Shown here piece by piece: positions 16,732-25,271 of a DNA stretch of 40,982 nucleotides; within the stretch, counting starts at the first letter, position 1, and every line of letters begins with the position of its first letter. The stretch is from Bacillota bacterium. Lineage in GTDB: Bacteria; Bacillota; Clostridia; Lachnospirales; Lachnospiraceae. The stretch covers positions 1 to 40,982 of the forward strand of contig JAEZLY010000318.1 in the NCBI GenBank assembly GCA_023414985.1. The letters are read 5' to 3'. The notes below the pieces were generated by a model. That model did not search any database. It was not told the DNA's origin and was given only the letters and a program-made list of their open reading frames with translations. Both the position numbers and the translations under genes were made by a program.

Positions 16732-18108
16732 ATGAAGACAGATACAATCGCAGCAATCGCTACCGGCTTAAGTAATGCGGGAATCAGCATCATTCGTATT
16801 AGTGGAAAGGAAGCTTTTGAGATCATTGATAAAGTTTATCAATCCCGTACAGGAAAGAAAGTTCTGTCAAAGGAATCAAGCCATACACTCCATTACGGAT
16901 ATATTACAGATGAAGGAGAAATCATTGATGAGGTAATGGTTGCGGTGATGCATGCTCCTGCAACCTATACCAGGGAAGATACCGTTGAAATAGATTGCCA
17001 TGGAGGTATTGTCGTAACCAGAAGGATACTGGAAACCGTATTAAAATGCGGTGCACGACTGGCTGATCCAGGAGAGTTTACAAAACGGGCTTTCTTAAAC
17101 GGAAGAATCGATTTATCACAGGCAGAAGCTGTAAGTGATGTCATTTCGGCAAAGAATGAACTTGCACTTAAGAATTCACTAAACCAGCTGAGAGGGAATG
17201 TCAGAAAGCTGATCATAGAGCTAAGAGAGAAGGTTCTCAGAGATATTGCCTTTATCGAAGCAGCACTGGATGATCCGGAGCATATCAGTCTGGAGGGTTT
17301 TGATCTTACACTTTGGCAGCATCTGAAGGAGGAGACAGAACAGATCGATCAGCTGATCAAGGAATCAAGAAACGGTAAGATCATAAAGGAAGGAATTAAA
17401 ACCGTCATCGTAGGAAAGCCGAATGCCGGTAAATCAAGTCTGTTGAATTCCCTGGTAGGAGAAGAACGGGCTATCGTTACTGAAATAGCAGGAACAACCA
17501 GAGATACCCTGGAAGAGACCATTAATTTAAGCGGTATCTTATTAAATGTCATAGACACGGCAGGGATCAGAGCAACGAAGGATGTGATTGAGAAAATAGG
17601 TGTAGAAAAAGCCATCCGACTTGCAGCGGATGCGGATCTGATAATCTATGTTCTTGACTCTTCTACGGAGTTGGATGACAATGATGAAGATATCTTTCGA
17701 ATGATAAAGGATAAGAAAGCAATTCTCTTGTTAAATAAGTCGGATTTGGAACAACGGATCACTGTTGAACAGATCAAACAATTAACCTTTCATCCTGTAA
17801 TCAACGTCTCTGTAAAGGAAAATATCGGTTTATCGGAATTGGAAAAGACGATCAAGGACCTGTTTTTCGGTGGAGAATTATCCTTTCAGGAGGATATTTA
17901 TATTACAAATGAAAGACATAGAGAAGCATTGATCTCCGCGAGGGAAAGCCTTATGCTGGTACAGCAAAGTCTGGATGCCGGAATGCCTGAGGATTTTTAC
18001 TCCATCGATCTGATGAATGCTTATGAAGTACTTGGTAAAATTATCGGTGAAAATGTAGAGGAAGACCTTGTGAATATGATTTTTAAGGAATTCTGCATGG
18101 GCAAATAG
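16732..18108 (+). CDS. mnmE: tRNA modification GTPase MnmE
   Basis: With MnmG, MnmE installs the carboxymethylaminomethyl group on wobble U34 of certain tRNAs. The 458-residue protein has the N-terminal formyl-THF-binding domain, a helical domain and an inserted G domain. Its G motifs are G1 GKPNAGKS at 228-235, G3 DTAG and G4 NKSD. The family-specific C-terminal CMGK carries the essential cysteine. The ATG at 16732 follows AAAGGAGG at a spacing of 7; an ATG at 16702 lacks a ribosome site. mnmG starts 14 bases later. Confidence 0.98.
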   Translation: MKTDTIAAIATGLSNAGISIIRISGKEAFEIIDKVYQSRTGKKVLSKESSHTLHYGYITDEGEIIDEVMVAVMHAPATYTREDTVEIDCHGGIVVTRRILETVLKCGARLADPGEFTKRAFLNGRIDLSQAEAVSDVISAKNELALKNSLNQLRGNVRKLIIELREKVLRDIAFIEAALDDPEHISLEGFDLTLWQHLKEETEQIDQLIKESRNGKIIKEGIKTVIVGKPNAGKSSLLNSLVGEERAIVTEIAGTTRDTLEETINLSGILLNVIDTAGIRATKDVIEKIGVEKAIRLAADADLIIYVLDSSTELDDNDEDIFRMIKDKKAILLLNKSDLEQRITVEQIKQLTFHPVINVSVKENIGLSELEKTIKDLFFGGELSFQEDIYITNERHREALISARESLMLVQQSLDAGMPEDFYSIDLMNAYEVLGKIIGENVEEDLVNMIFKEFCMGK

Positions 18109-18121
18109 AAGGGGGAAGCTT

Positions 18122-20014
18122 ATGTCAACTATATATGAAAGCTATGACGTTGTCGTAGTGGGGGCAGGGCATGCCGGCTGTGAGGCTGCCCTGGCTTGTG
18201 CAAGATTATCCTTAAGGACCCTGCTGTTTACCATCAGTATGGACAGCATTGCGATGATGCCTTGTAATCCGAATATCGGCGGTACCTCGAAGGGCCACCT
18301 GGTTAGAGAAATAGATGCATTAGGCGGAGAGATGGGAAAGAATATTGATAAGACCTATATTCAATCCAAGATGTTGAATCTTTCAAAAGGGCCGGCAGTT
18401 CATTCCCTCCGGGCACAGGCTGATAAACAGGAGTACTCCAGGTCTATGAGAAGGATTTTAGAGAATACGGAAAACCTTACCTTAAAGCAAGCAGAAGTAG
18501 CCGAGCTGCTTACAGAAAATAATGCAATAACGGGAGTCAAGACCTTTTCCGGTGCAATCTATCCCTGCAAAGCAGTTGTATTATGTACCGGTACTTATCT
18601 GAATGCCAGATGCATCTATGGGGAGACAGTCAATATGACCGGACCGAATGGTTTGCAGGCAGCTACCCATCTGACAGATTCTTTGAAGGCAATCGGGATT
18701 GAGATGTACCGGTTTAAGACAGGTACCCCGGCAAGAATCGATGCAAGGACCATAGATTTCTCCAAGATGGAGGAACAATTCGGGGATGATAAAGTAATTC
18801 CCTTCTCCTTTACTACTAAGCGGGAGGATTTAAATAAAGAGCAGATTTCCTGTTGGCTGACCTATACCAATGAAAAGACACATGAGATTATTCGAGCTAA
18901 TATTCACCGCTCTCCTTTATACTGTGGAGACATCAAAGGTACCGGACCACGCTATTGCCCTTCCATCGAGGATAAGGTTGTAAAATTTGCGGACAAGGAC
19001 AGACACCAGGTATTCATCGAGCCGGAAGGTCTCTATACGAATGAGATGTATATTGCCGGTATGTCAAGTTCCTTGCCGGAGGATGTACAGGTACAGATGT
19101 ATCGAAGTGTTCCCGGACTTGAAAACGCAAATATCGTAAGAAATGCTTATGCAATTGAATACGACTGCATCAATCCGATGCAGCTGAAGCCGTCCATGGA
19201 ATTCAAAGCAGTGGAAGGATTATTCAGCGGAGGACAGTTCAACGGAAGTTCAGGCTATGAAGAAGCGGCAGCACAGGGACTAATCGCAGGAATTAATGCA
19301 GCAAGAAAGGTACAGAACAGAGAGCCTCTTATTCTTGACCGTTCTGAAGCCTATATCGGAGTGCTGATTGATGATCTCGTGACCAAGGAAACACATGAGC
19401 CTTATCGAATGATGACCTCAAGAGCAGAATATCGGCTTTTGCTTCGTCAGGATAATGCTGATCTGAGATTGACAAAGAAAGGGTATGAGATCGGTCTGAT
19501 TAGTGAAGAAAGATACCAAAACCTTATTCAGAAGGAGAACGAGATTCAAAGTGAAATGCTTCGGCTGGAGCAGACTGTGATTGGAGCATCAAAAGAAGTA
19601 CAGGAGCTTTTAGAACATTTGGAAAGTTCACCGCTTAACACGGCAGTGACGATGGCAGAGCTAATCCGCAGACCGGAGCTTGATTATGAACTTCTTGAAC
19701 CAATTGATAAGACACGTCGGTCTTTGGCGGAGGATATCATTGAGCAGGTTACGATTAATATAAAGTATGATGGGTATATCAGACGTCAGCTGCAGCAAAT
19801 TGAACAGTTTAAGAAGCTGGAGAATCGCAGAATACCGGAAGATATTGATTATTCTGCTGTACCCAGTCTTCGAATTGAGGCAAGGCAGAAGCTTGGTAAG
19901 TTTAGACCTATTTCCATCGGACAGGCTTCAAGGATATCAGGGGTATCCCCGGCAGATGTATCTGTTTTACTGGTTTATCTTACGCAATGGAATCATGAGA
20001 GAAATAAGAACTAG
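18122..20014 (+). CDS. mnmG: tRNA uridine-5-carboxymethylaminomethyl modification enzyme MnmG
   Basis: MnmG (GidA) is the FAD- and NADH-using partner of MnmE. The 630-residue protein begins with the dinucleotide-binding loop VVVGAGHAGCEAALA (residues about 9-23). It includes the family blocks MPCNPNIGGTSKGHLVREIDA and GTGPRYCPSIEDK, with the conserved catalytic-site cysteine region. The C-terminal helical domain binds MnmE and tRNA. The length is standard. The ribosome site AGGGGGAAGC precedes ATG at 18122. A small AAGGAAT/ATTCCTT hairpin (20016-20031) follows the stop. Confidence 0.98.
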   Translation: MSTIYESYDVVVVGAGHAGCEAALACARLSLRTLLFTISMDSIAMMPCNPNIGGTSKGHLVREIDALGGEMGKNIDKTYIQSKMLNLSKGPAVHSLRAQADKQEYSRSMRRILENTENLTLKQAEVAELLTENNAITGVKTFSGAIYPCKAVVLCTGTYLNARCIYGETVNMTGPNGLQAATHLTDSLKAIGIEMYRFKTGTPARIDARTIDFSKMEEQFGDDKVIPFSFTTKREDLNKEQISCWLTYTNEKTHEIIRANIHRSPLYCGDIKGTGPRYCPSIEDKVVKFADKDRHQVFIEPEGLYTNEMYIAGMSSSLPEDVQVQMYRSVPGLENANIVRNAYAIEYDCINPMQLKPSMEFKAVEGLFSGGQFNGSSGYEEAAAQGLIAGINAARKVQNREPLILDRSEAYIGVLIDDLVTKETHEPYRMMTSRAEYRLLLRQDNADLRLTKKGYEIGLISEERYQNLIQKENEIQSEMLRLEQTVIGASKEVQELLEHLESSPLNTAVTMAELIRRPELDYELLEPIDKTRRSLAEDIIEQVTINIKYDGYIRRQLQQIEQFKKLENRRIPEDIDYSAVPSLRIEARQKLGKFRPISIGQASRISGVSPADVSVLLVYLTQWNHERNKN

Positions 20015-20085
20015 GAAGGAATGAATTCCTTTATTGATGCACTGGTCTATATAAAAGAGCCAGATGAGATAGAAATCAATTTATT

Positions 20086-20107
20086 TTGTGTTAATAAACA
20101 CAAGGAG
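20086..20107 (+). promoter_or_regulatory. Hairpin abutting the rsmG ribosome site
   Basis: TTGTGTT (20086-20092) pairs with AACACAA (20097-20103) around a four-base loop. Its 3' arm overlaps the first bases of AAGGAG (20102-20107). It could modulate rsmG translation. This is a weak, short-range observation. Confidence 0.3.
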
Positions 20108-20117
20108 TGAGGAAGCT

Positions 20118-20846
20118 ATGAAAATGGAAAAATATCCCGAGAGGAAAGAATTTGAAGACAGGCTCAGGAATCTGGGGATCACGCTGACTGAAAGACAATA
20201 TCAACAGTTTATGGAATATTATGAGCTTCTGATAGAGCGGAACAAAGTAATGAATCTTACAGCGATTACGGAACTAAGTGAGGTTATTACGAAGCACTTT
20301 ATAGACAGTCTTGCCTTAGTCAAAGCATTTGAGCCGGGTAACGAACGGTTACTGGATCTCGGAACCGGGGCAGGCTTTCCAGGAATTCCTTTAAAAATCG
20401 CGTTTCCTGAATTGAATATCGTTCTGCTGGATTCTTTAAAGAAAAGACTCATCTTTCTGGATGAAGTGATTGAAAAATTAGAGCTTAAAAATATATCAAC
20501 TCTTCATGGTCGGGCTGAAGACTATGGGAAGGATAATAATTATCGTGAGCAATTTGATTACTGTGTTTCACGGGCCGTTGCCAGGCTTTCCTCCCTCTCC
20601 GAATATTGTCTTCCCTATGTAAGAAAGGGAGGATTCTTTATTTCCTATAAGTCCGGGAATATGGAAGAAGAGCTGAATTCCTCAAAGAGAGCGATGAAGC
20701 TCCTTGGAGCAAAGTTAAAAGAGGTTATTGAATATCAATTACCGAATACGGATATGAATCGAAGCTTAATTGTGATTGAGAAGACGGAACATACTCCAAA
20801 GAATTATCCCAGAGCTGCTGGTAAGCCGTCAAAAGAACCGCTGTGA
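20118..20846 (+). CDS. rsmG: 16S rRNA (guanine-527-N7) methyltransferase RsmG
   Basis: RsmG (GidB) methylates N7 of G527 in 16S rRNA using S-adenosylmethionine. The 242-residue protein has the SAM-binding motif LLDLGTGAGFPGIPLKIAFP near residues 75-95. The second acidic contact is in VLLDSLKKRLIFLDEV, and the SRAVARLSSLSEYC block follows. The ATG at 20118 has GAGGAAGCT upstream and is preferred to a GTG ten codons earlier. It is the last housekeeping gene of the rightward cluster. Loss of this enzyme gives low-level streptomycin resistance in other bacteria (family knowledge). Confidence 0.97.
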   Translation: MKMEKYPERKEFEDRLRNLGITLTERQYQQFMEYYELLIERNKVMNLTAITELSEVITKHFIDSLALVKAFEPGNERLLDLGTGAGFPGIPLKIAFPELNIVLLDSLKKRLIFLDEVIEKLELKNISTLHGRAEDYGKDNNYREQFDYCVSRAVARLSSLSEYCLPYVRKGGFFISYKSGNMEEELNSSKRAMKLLGAKLKEVIEYQLPNTDMNRSLIVIEKTEHTPKNYPRAAGKPSKEPL

Positions 20847-20872
20847 AATATTCGATTTAGAAAGGAAAACCC

Positions 20873-21343
20873 ATGCTAATTCAAGGTAAAATATTATCCT
20901 ATGGAGCAGATCTTTCAGAAGCTTTCGAAATCAGAAGGCAGGTACTTATAAATGAACTTCAGAAAAATGAGGCAGAAGTATTTGATGATCAGGATTCTTA
21001 TGCAATGCATGTTATTGTATATGAGCAGGGGAATGGATGCAATCCGGTAGCTACCGGAAGAATTACCTTTGACGGATCTGCCTGTGAGATTGATCAGATC
21101 GCTGTCTTGAAGGAATATCGTGAAAAGAAGTACGGTGATTTCACTGTCAGAATGCTGATAAACAAAGCTTTTACATCAGGTATCCATGAAGTAAGTGTAA
21201 GAACCCCTATTCATTTAGTAGACTTCTTTCGCAAAATAGGGTTCAATATGAAAAATGAGGAGAACTTAAAAGAATTAAAGAAGGAATGCTCTATGGTTAT
21301 TCGGGATGGAGACGTTTTAACCTGTTGCAATCAGAAGAAGTAA
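20873..21343 (+). CDS. GNAT-family N-acetyltransferase
   Basis: This 156-residue protein has the GNAT fold. The middle strand and acetyl-CoA-binding region are visible as CEIDQIAVLKEYREKKYGDFTVRMLINKA. A following helix-strand segment (VSVRTPIHLVDFFRKIGF) is typical of ElaA/YjcF-like members. The substrate is not evident. AGAAAGGAAAACCC precedes the ATG at 20873, 26 bases after rsmG, so it may be transcribed from the rsmG operon. Confidence 0.85.
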   Translation: MLIQGKILSYGADLSEAFEIRRQVLINELQKNEAEVFDDQDSYAMHVIVYEQGNGCNPVATGRITFDGSACEIDQIAVLKEYREKKYGDFTVRMLINKAFTSGIHEVSVRTPIHLVDFFRKIGFNMKNEENLKELKKECSMVIRDGDVLTCCNQKK

Positions 21344-21447
21344 TTTATGGAATATTGCCGGTTCTTTGTGAAAGTACTTTAAAAATATAAAATAATGTTA
21401 TATGATATTTATGTTACATTGTAAAAATGTCGATATATACTTATATG

Positions 21448-21476
21448 TTACAGACTTTCATATATTTTTGTATTAT
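21448..21476 (+). promoter_or_regulatory. Probable promoter of the two-component pair
   Basis: TTACAG (21448-21453) and TATTAT (21471-21476) are 17 bases apart, with the start codon of the kinase 35 bases beyond. The surroundings are very A/T-rich, which makes chance matches easier. Confidence 0.5.
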
Positions 21477-21511
21477 CGATTGTTGCCCGGATCTTGAAAG
21501 GAAGTTTTGCT

Positions 21512-22612
21512 ATGCATGACAGCAATGGAAACAATAAGAATATGGAAGATAATAAATCGGATAAGAAGGATGTAGGTATTCTGCTAAAGGATATGGCTAT
21601 AGAACTGGAAGATAAGCTATATTCCATCAAGGTTCAACTAAAGACACAGACGAACCTATTAAAAGAAAAAGAAAGTGAGTTATCCGAAAAGGAAAGAATT
21701 AAAATTCATAATCTTGACTTGTTTTCCCCTATCTATAACAAAGCACAGGATGAAAAGGAATTAATCGCCACCATAGAGCAGCTGAAACAAAATATAGAAG
21801 AACTCAATCAGGAGCAAGAACTGTTAACAAAAAAAATCAATGGATTAAAAGAAGCTGCCGAATTTATAGAAAAAGCAGATGATAAAGAAGAGCAGGAAGA
21901 AAAGGATAAGATATTAGACGGTCGTACACCGTATAATGATAAAGGCTTAAGCATCTTAGAGGCTCAAGAAATTGACCGACAAAGAATAGCCAGAGATTTA
22001 CATGATTCTACCGTACAAAGTTTAACCAGTTTGGTTCATAAGGCAGAGCTCTGTGTGAAGCTGATCGATATAGATTCTACGAGAGCAAAATTGGAGTTGA
22101 CCTCCATGTCGAATACCATTAAGGCTGTAATTAATGATATGAGAGGCATTATATATAATCTTAAGCCTATGACCTTAGATGATCTGGGATTGACCATTAC
22201 GCTGGAAAGATATGCCAGCCGTTTAATGGATATACATAATATCAATGTCATCATTCATTCTAATGAGGAAACAAAGGAAATATTGCCGGTTATTAAAGTG
22301 ACTTTATTTCGAATTATTCAGGAGGCCTGTAATAATGTAATAAAGCATGCCAATGCGTCTTTGATCACAATAGATATAAATTATGAAGAGCATTACGTTA
22401 CGGTATCGATCAAGGACAATGGATCCGGCTTTGATATAAATAATTCAAATTCAGATGGGACAAAGCATACATCCAGCTTTGGCCTATCAATAATGAAGGA
22501 AAGAATAACTTTGTTATCAGGAAACGTAGATATTAAATCAGAAAAGGGAAAAGGAACAACTGTTACTGTTTCTGCTCCACTAACAATGTACGAGGGGGAT
22601 AAAAATGAGTAA
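21512..22612 (+). CDS. Soluble sensor histidine kinase, DegS/NarX-like (HisKA_3)
   Basis: This 366-residue kinase has no membrane segment or signal peptide. The first 130 residues are charged and strongly coiled-coil. The HisKA_3 phosphoacceptor block is EIDRQRIARDLHDSTVQSL, with the histidine at about 164. The HATPase part shows the N box FRIIQEACNNVIKHANAS, the G1 region DNGSGFD and the G2 region FGLSIMKERI. The layout resembles DegS, which senses signals in the cytoplasm. The ATG at 21512 follows AAAGGAAG. It overlaps the next gene by 8 bases, so kinase and regulator are translationally coupled. The signal is unknown. Confidence 0.92.
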   Translation: MHDSNGNNKNMEDNKSDKKDVGILLKDMAIELEDKLYSIKVQLKTQTNLLKEKESELSEKERIKIHNLDLFSPIYNKAQDEKELIATIEQLKQNIEELNQEQELLTKKINGLKEAAEFIEKADDKEEQEEKDKILDGRTPYNDKGLSILEAQEIDRQRIARDLHDSTVQSLTSLVHKAELCVKLIDIDSTRAKLELTSMSNTIKAVINDMRGIIYNLKPMTLDDLGLTITLERYASRLMDIHNINVIIHSNEETKEILPVIKVTLFRIIQEACNNVIKHANASLITIDINYEEHYVTVSIKDNGSGFDINNSNSDGTKHTSSFGLSIMKERITLLSGNVDIKSEKGKGTTVTVSAPLTMYEGDKNE

Positions 22613-23255
22613 GCCAGTTAATATTATGATTGCTGACGATCATTCCATGGTAAGAGAAGGTTTAAAACAGTTATTAGAATTAGACGGAGATATTACAGTC
22701 ATTGCGGAAGCAAGCAACGGACAGCAGTGTATTGAGCTGCTGGATGAAGCAAGAACAGACGTTCTGTTATTAGATATTAATATGCCTCTAATGAACGGCC
22801 TGCAGGTACTACAATATATCAGAGAAAACAGAAAGAAAGTTAAAGTATTAATTCTTACTATTCATAATGAAGTTGAATATCTGATGAAGGCTGTAGAAAT
22901 CGGAGTAGATGGATATGTACTTAAGGATTCAGATTCCTCTGTATTAAAGAAAGCAATCTTTTGTGTAAACAGAGGCGAGTCATTTATTCAACCAGAATTG
23001 ACTCCAATTTTAAAAGTTAAGATGGAAGAAAAAGAAAATATGACAGATGACGAAGATGCGCTGACAAAGAGAGAGATAGAAGTATTGAAGCTTCTGGCAG
23101 AAGGACTATTTAATAAAGAAATTGCATATATGTTAGCAATCAGTGAGAAAACAGTTAAGAACCATGTATCAAATATTTTTAAGAAGATTAATGTATCTGA
23201 TCGTACACAAGCAGCAGTTTATGCAATTAAAAACAACTTTGTTGATTTGTTATAA
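22605..23255 (+). CDS. NarL/DegU-family response regulator
   Basis: This 216-residue protein has a receiver domain with the acidic pocket ADDH and phosphoacceptor D57 in LLLDINMP. The switch threonine (LILTIHNE) and the lysine (VLKDSD) are also present. The C-terminal LuxR-type helix-turn-helix reads LTKREIEVLKLLAEGLFNKEIA and EKTVKNHVSNIFKKINVSDRTQA. GAGGGGGATAAAA precedes the ATG at 22605 inside the kinase gene. It is the cognate partner of that kinase. Its targets are not evident; no candidate genes lie directly downstream before the parS array. Confidence 0.95.
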   Translation: MSKPVNIMIADDHSMVREGLKQLLELDGDITVIAEASNGQQCIELLDEARTDVLLLDINMPLMNGLQVLQYIRENRKKVKVLILTIHNEVEYLMKAVEIGVDGYVLKDSDSSVLKKAIFCVNRGESFIQPELTPILKVKMEEKENMTDDEDALTKREIEVLKLLAEGLFNKEIAYMLAISEKTVKNHVSNIFKKINVSDRTQAAVYAIKNNFVDLL

Positions 23256-23324
23256 TATTTTAATATTATTATAGCAAAAGATATATATTTAAGTTTTGTA
23301 TTATACAATACATACAAGTAATTC

Positions 23325-23360
23325 AAGGAATGTTTCACGTGAAACATTCCTTTTCTTTTT
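23325..23360 (+). terminator. 28-bp perfect palindrome: terminator after the response regulator, built around parS
   Basis: The parS core is extended on both sides by AAGGAA and TTCCTT into a perfect palindrome (23325-23352), followed by TTCTTTTT. It lies 70 bases after the response-regulator stop, so it can serve as a transcription terminator as well as a ParB site. Confidence 0.6.
23331..23346. other. parS site 1
   Basis: TGTTTCACGTGAAACA is an exact match to the Bacillus-type ParB binding consensus TGTTNCACGTGAAACA. Confidence 0.93.
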
Positions 23361-23691
23361 AACATGAATATGATATTGATTATAATAAGAGTTTTATCTA
23401 TGTACATTATTATTTAGAATTGAATGGAAGACAATGTGTTTAGTAGAAGGTAATTCGATATTTGTACGGCTTGATGTATAGATATAAATATTGAAATCAA
23501 TCTATAAATTAACAAATCTTATTTCTATGCGACGATATGGTATCTAAATTAAGAATATGTAGTATATATATCTGTTTTAGATCACTATTAATACAGATAA
23601 AATAAAAATGAAATTTTTACTATGTTAACTAATCAACAATAAATGTGTATATCTATAATTATTAATCTATAATGCAGAATCAAAAAAGAAC

Positions 23692-23707
23692 TGTTTCACA
23701 TGAAACA
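23692..23707. other. parS site 2 (one mismatch)
   Basis: TGTTTCACATGAAACA differs from the consensus by a single central base (A for G), which breaks the CACGTG core. It may be a weak or decayed site. Confidence 0.75.
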
Positions 23708-23829
23708 TTGAGTTAATTCTCAAATGTGCTAGTTGAGTATGAAAATTTGTACTCGATGAACTAATAGGATGGGATACAGTCATATGTTATCTATAATTAT
23801 AAAACAGAAATTCAAGATTAAAAAATAAT

Positions 23830-23845
23830 TGTTCCACGTGAAACA
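23830..23845. other. parS site 3
   Basis: TGTTCCACGTGAAACA matches the TGTTNCACGTGAAACA consensus fully; N is C here. Confidence 0.9.
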
Positions 23846-23961
23846 AAGAGCTAGTACTTATATGTATAAGATGAGTTTGGAAATTTGTACTTTGTGAGCT
23901 AACAATTACAGTCATATGATATTATTAATTTTAAACAATAGTTCGATATTTTATAGATTAT

Positions 23962-23977
23962 AGTTTCACGTGAAACA
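23962..23977. other. parS site 4
   Basis: AGTTTCACGTGAAACA matches the consensus except for the first base. Confidence 0.88.
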
Positions 23978-24095
23978 ATAATCTGGCACTTAAATGTATT
24001 AGAAGAGATTGAAAATCTATACTCTGTGTGTTAATGGTTAACTATCATAAGATATCTATGATTATATAACAGTAATTCAAGATACAAATGCTAAT

Positions 24096-24111
24096 TGTTT
24101 CACGTGAAACA
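24096..24111. other. parS site 5
   Basis: TGTTTCACGTGAAACA is an exact match, 134 bases after site 4. Confidence 0.93.
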
Positions 24112-24202
24112 AAGATCTAATACCGAAATGTATTAGAAGAGAATGAGAATTTAACAGTCGTATGATATCAATAAGACTGTAATTGATAATTCTAAAGATA
24201 TA

Positions 24203-24218
24203 TGTTTCACGTGAAACA
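24203..24218. other. parS site 6
   Basis: TGTTTCACGTGAAACA is an exact match, extended by TA on both sides to a 20-bp palindrome. It is the last site before parA. Confidence 0.93.
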
Positions 24219-24416
24219 TAGTATATGTAATTTCATACTGAATATTTAGATATAAAAAAGCTTGTATAACAGAAGTAGAATAATGACATCTGCAATAAAT
24301 TGCGAAATGATTTAAAATTGTATAGATATAATAATTGAAAGATGTTATAATAATGCTTATGCTAAGCGTATTAATTAATAGGAAGAGAAGAAATCAATAA
24401 GAAGGGTGGAAATGTT

Positions 24417-25235
24417 ATGGCCAGGATAATTGCAATCGCAAACCAGAAAGGTGGGGTCGGAAAGACGACCACTGCAATTAATCTTTCTGCATGTCTAGCT
24501 GAAAAGAACAGAAAAATACTTGCGATTGATATCGATCCGCAGGGGAATACTTCGAGTGGTTTGGGTATAGACAAAAACACACTCAAGAATACGATTTATC
24601 AAATGATAATTGGTGAATGTACTTTAGAGCAATGCAGAATAAGTACGCCAATTAAAAATCTTGACATTCTTCCTTCTAACGTTAATCTTGCCGGTGCAGA
24701 AATAGAGCTTATCGGAGTCAAGGATAGAGAGTACATATTAAAGAAACAGGTTGAACAAATCAGAGACGAATACGATTTTATTATTATAGATTGTCCACCT
24801 TCCCTAAATACGCTGACGGTGAATGCTATGACTACGGCAGATACTGTATTAGTTCCGATTCAATGTGAATTTTATGCTTTGGAAGGATTGACCCAGCTAA
24901 TGCATACAATCAATCTGGTAAAACAGAGATTAAATCCAAAGCTTGAAATGGAAGGCGTAGTCTTTACCATGTTTGATGCCAGAACGAATTTATCCCTTCA
25001 GGTTGTAGAAAATGTAAAGAGCAATTTGAAGGAAAATATCTATAAAACGATTATTCCCAGAAACGTAAGACTGGCAGAGGCACCAAGCCATGGATTACCG
25101 ATTAATTTATATGACTCAAAATCAGCAGGGGCAGACGGTTATCGTCAATTAGCTCAGGAAGTAATCGATAATGATGAAGCAGAAGCTTATGCCAAAAATG
25201 AGCCGGGAGAACTAAAATACAGAACCAAAAAGTAA
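24417..25235 (+). CDS. parA: Chromosome partitioning ATPase ParA (Soj)
   Basis: ParA/Soj is a Walker-type ATPase that acts with ParB in origin segregation and, in Bacillus, also tunes DnaA activity. The 272-residue protein opens MARIIAIANQKGGVGKTTTAINLSA with the deviant Walker A KGGVGKTT at residues 11-18. It then shows the switch DIDPQGNTSSGLG and the Walker B IIIDCPPSL. The length and the absence of an N-terminal helix-turn-helix mark the chromosomal type. AAGGGTGGA precedes ATG at 24417. parB follows 36 bases later. Confidence 0.97.
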   Translation: MARIIAIANQKGGVGKTTTAINLSACLAEKNRKILAIDIDPQGNTSSGLGIDKNTLKNTIYQMIIGECTLEQCRISTPIKNLDILPSNVNLAGAEIELIGVKDREYILKKQVEQIRDEYDFIIIDCPPSLNTLTVNAMTTADTVLVPIQCEFYALEGLTQLMHTINLVKQRLNPKLEMEGVVFTMFDARTNLSLQVVENVKSNLKENIYKTIIPRNVRLAEAPSHGLPINLYDSKSAGADGYRQLAQEVIDNDEAEAYAKNEPGELKYRTKK

Positions 25236-25271
25236 TAATATTGTGGTATATGGATGATAAAGGAGGATTTT

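Larger units (their letters stand above)
23256..24416. repeat. AT-rich parS array: degenerate ~135-bp tandem repeats
   Basis: This 1.16-kb gap has no gene. From about 23692 to 24218 it consists of four to five diverged copies of a unit of about 107-138 bases. Each unit is headed by a parS site and then shares blocks such as a TGTATTAGAAGAG-like segment, AAATTTGTACT, ACAGTCATATGATAT and AATTCAAGAT. The first part (23360-23690) is A/T-rich and looks like more decayed material; its end resembles the end of a unit. The gap precedes parA, the target partner of these sites. Confidence 0.75.

Noticed and set aside
20016..20031. Terminator after mnmG
   Set aside because: The AAGGAAT/ATTCCTT stem has a two-base loop and only a short T stretch. 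It is too weak to call a terminator.
23331..24218. Regularly spaced palindromic repeats suggesting a CRISPR array
   Set aside because: The repeated core is the 16-bp parS palindrome, spacing is about 107-361 bases, the intervals are themselves related, and no cas gene is near. It is a ParB-site array.
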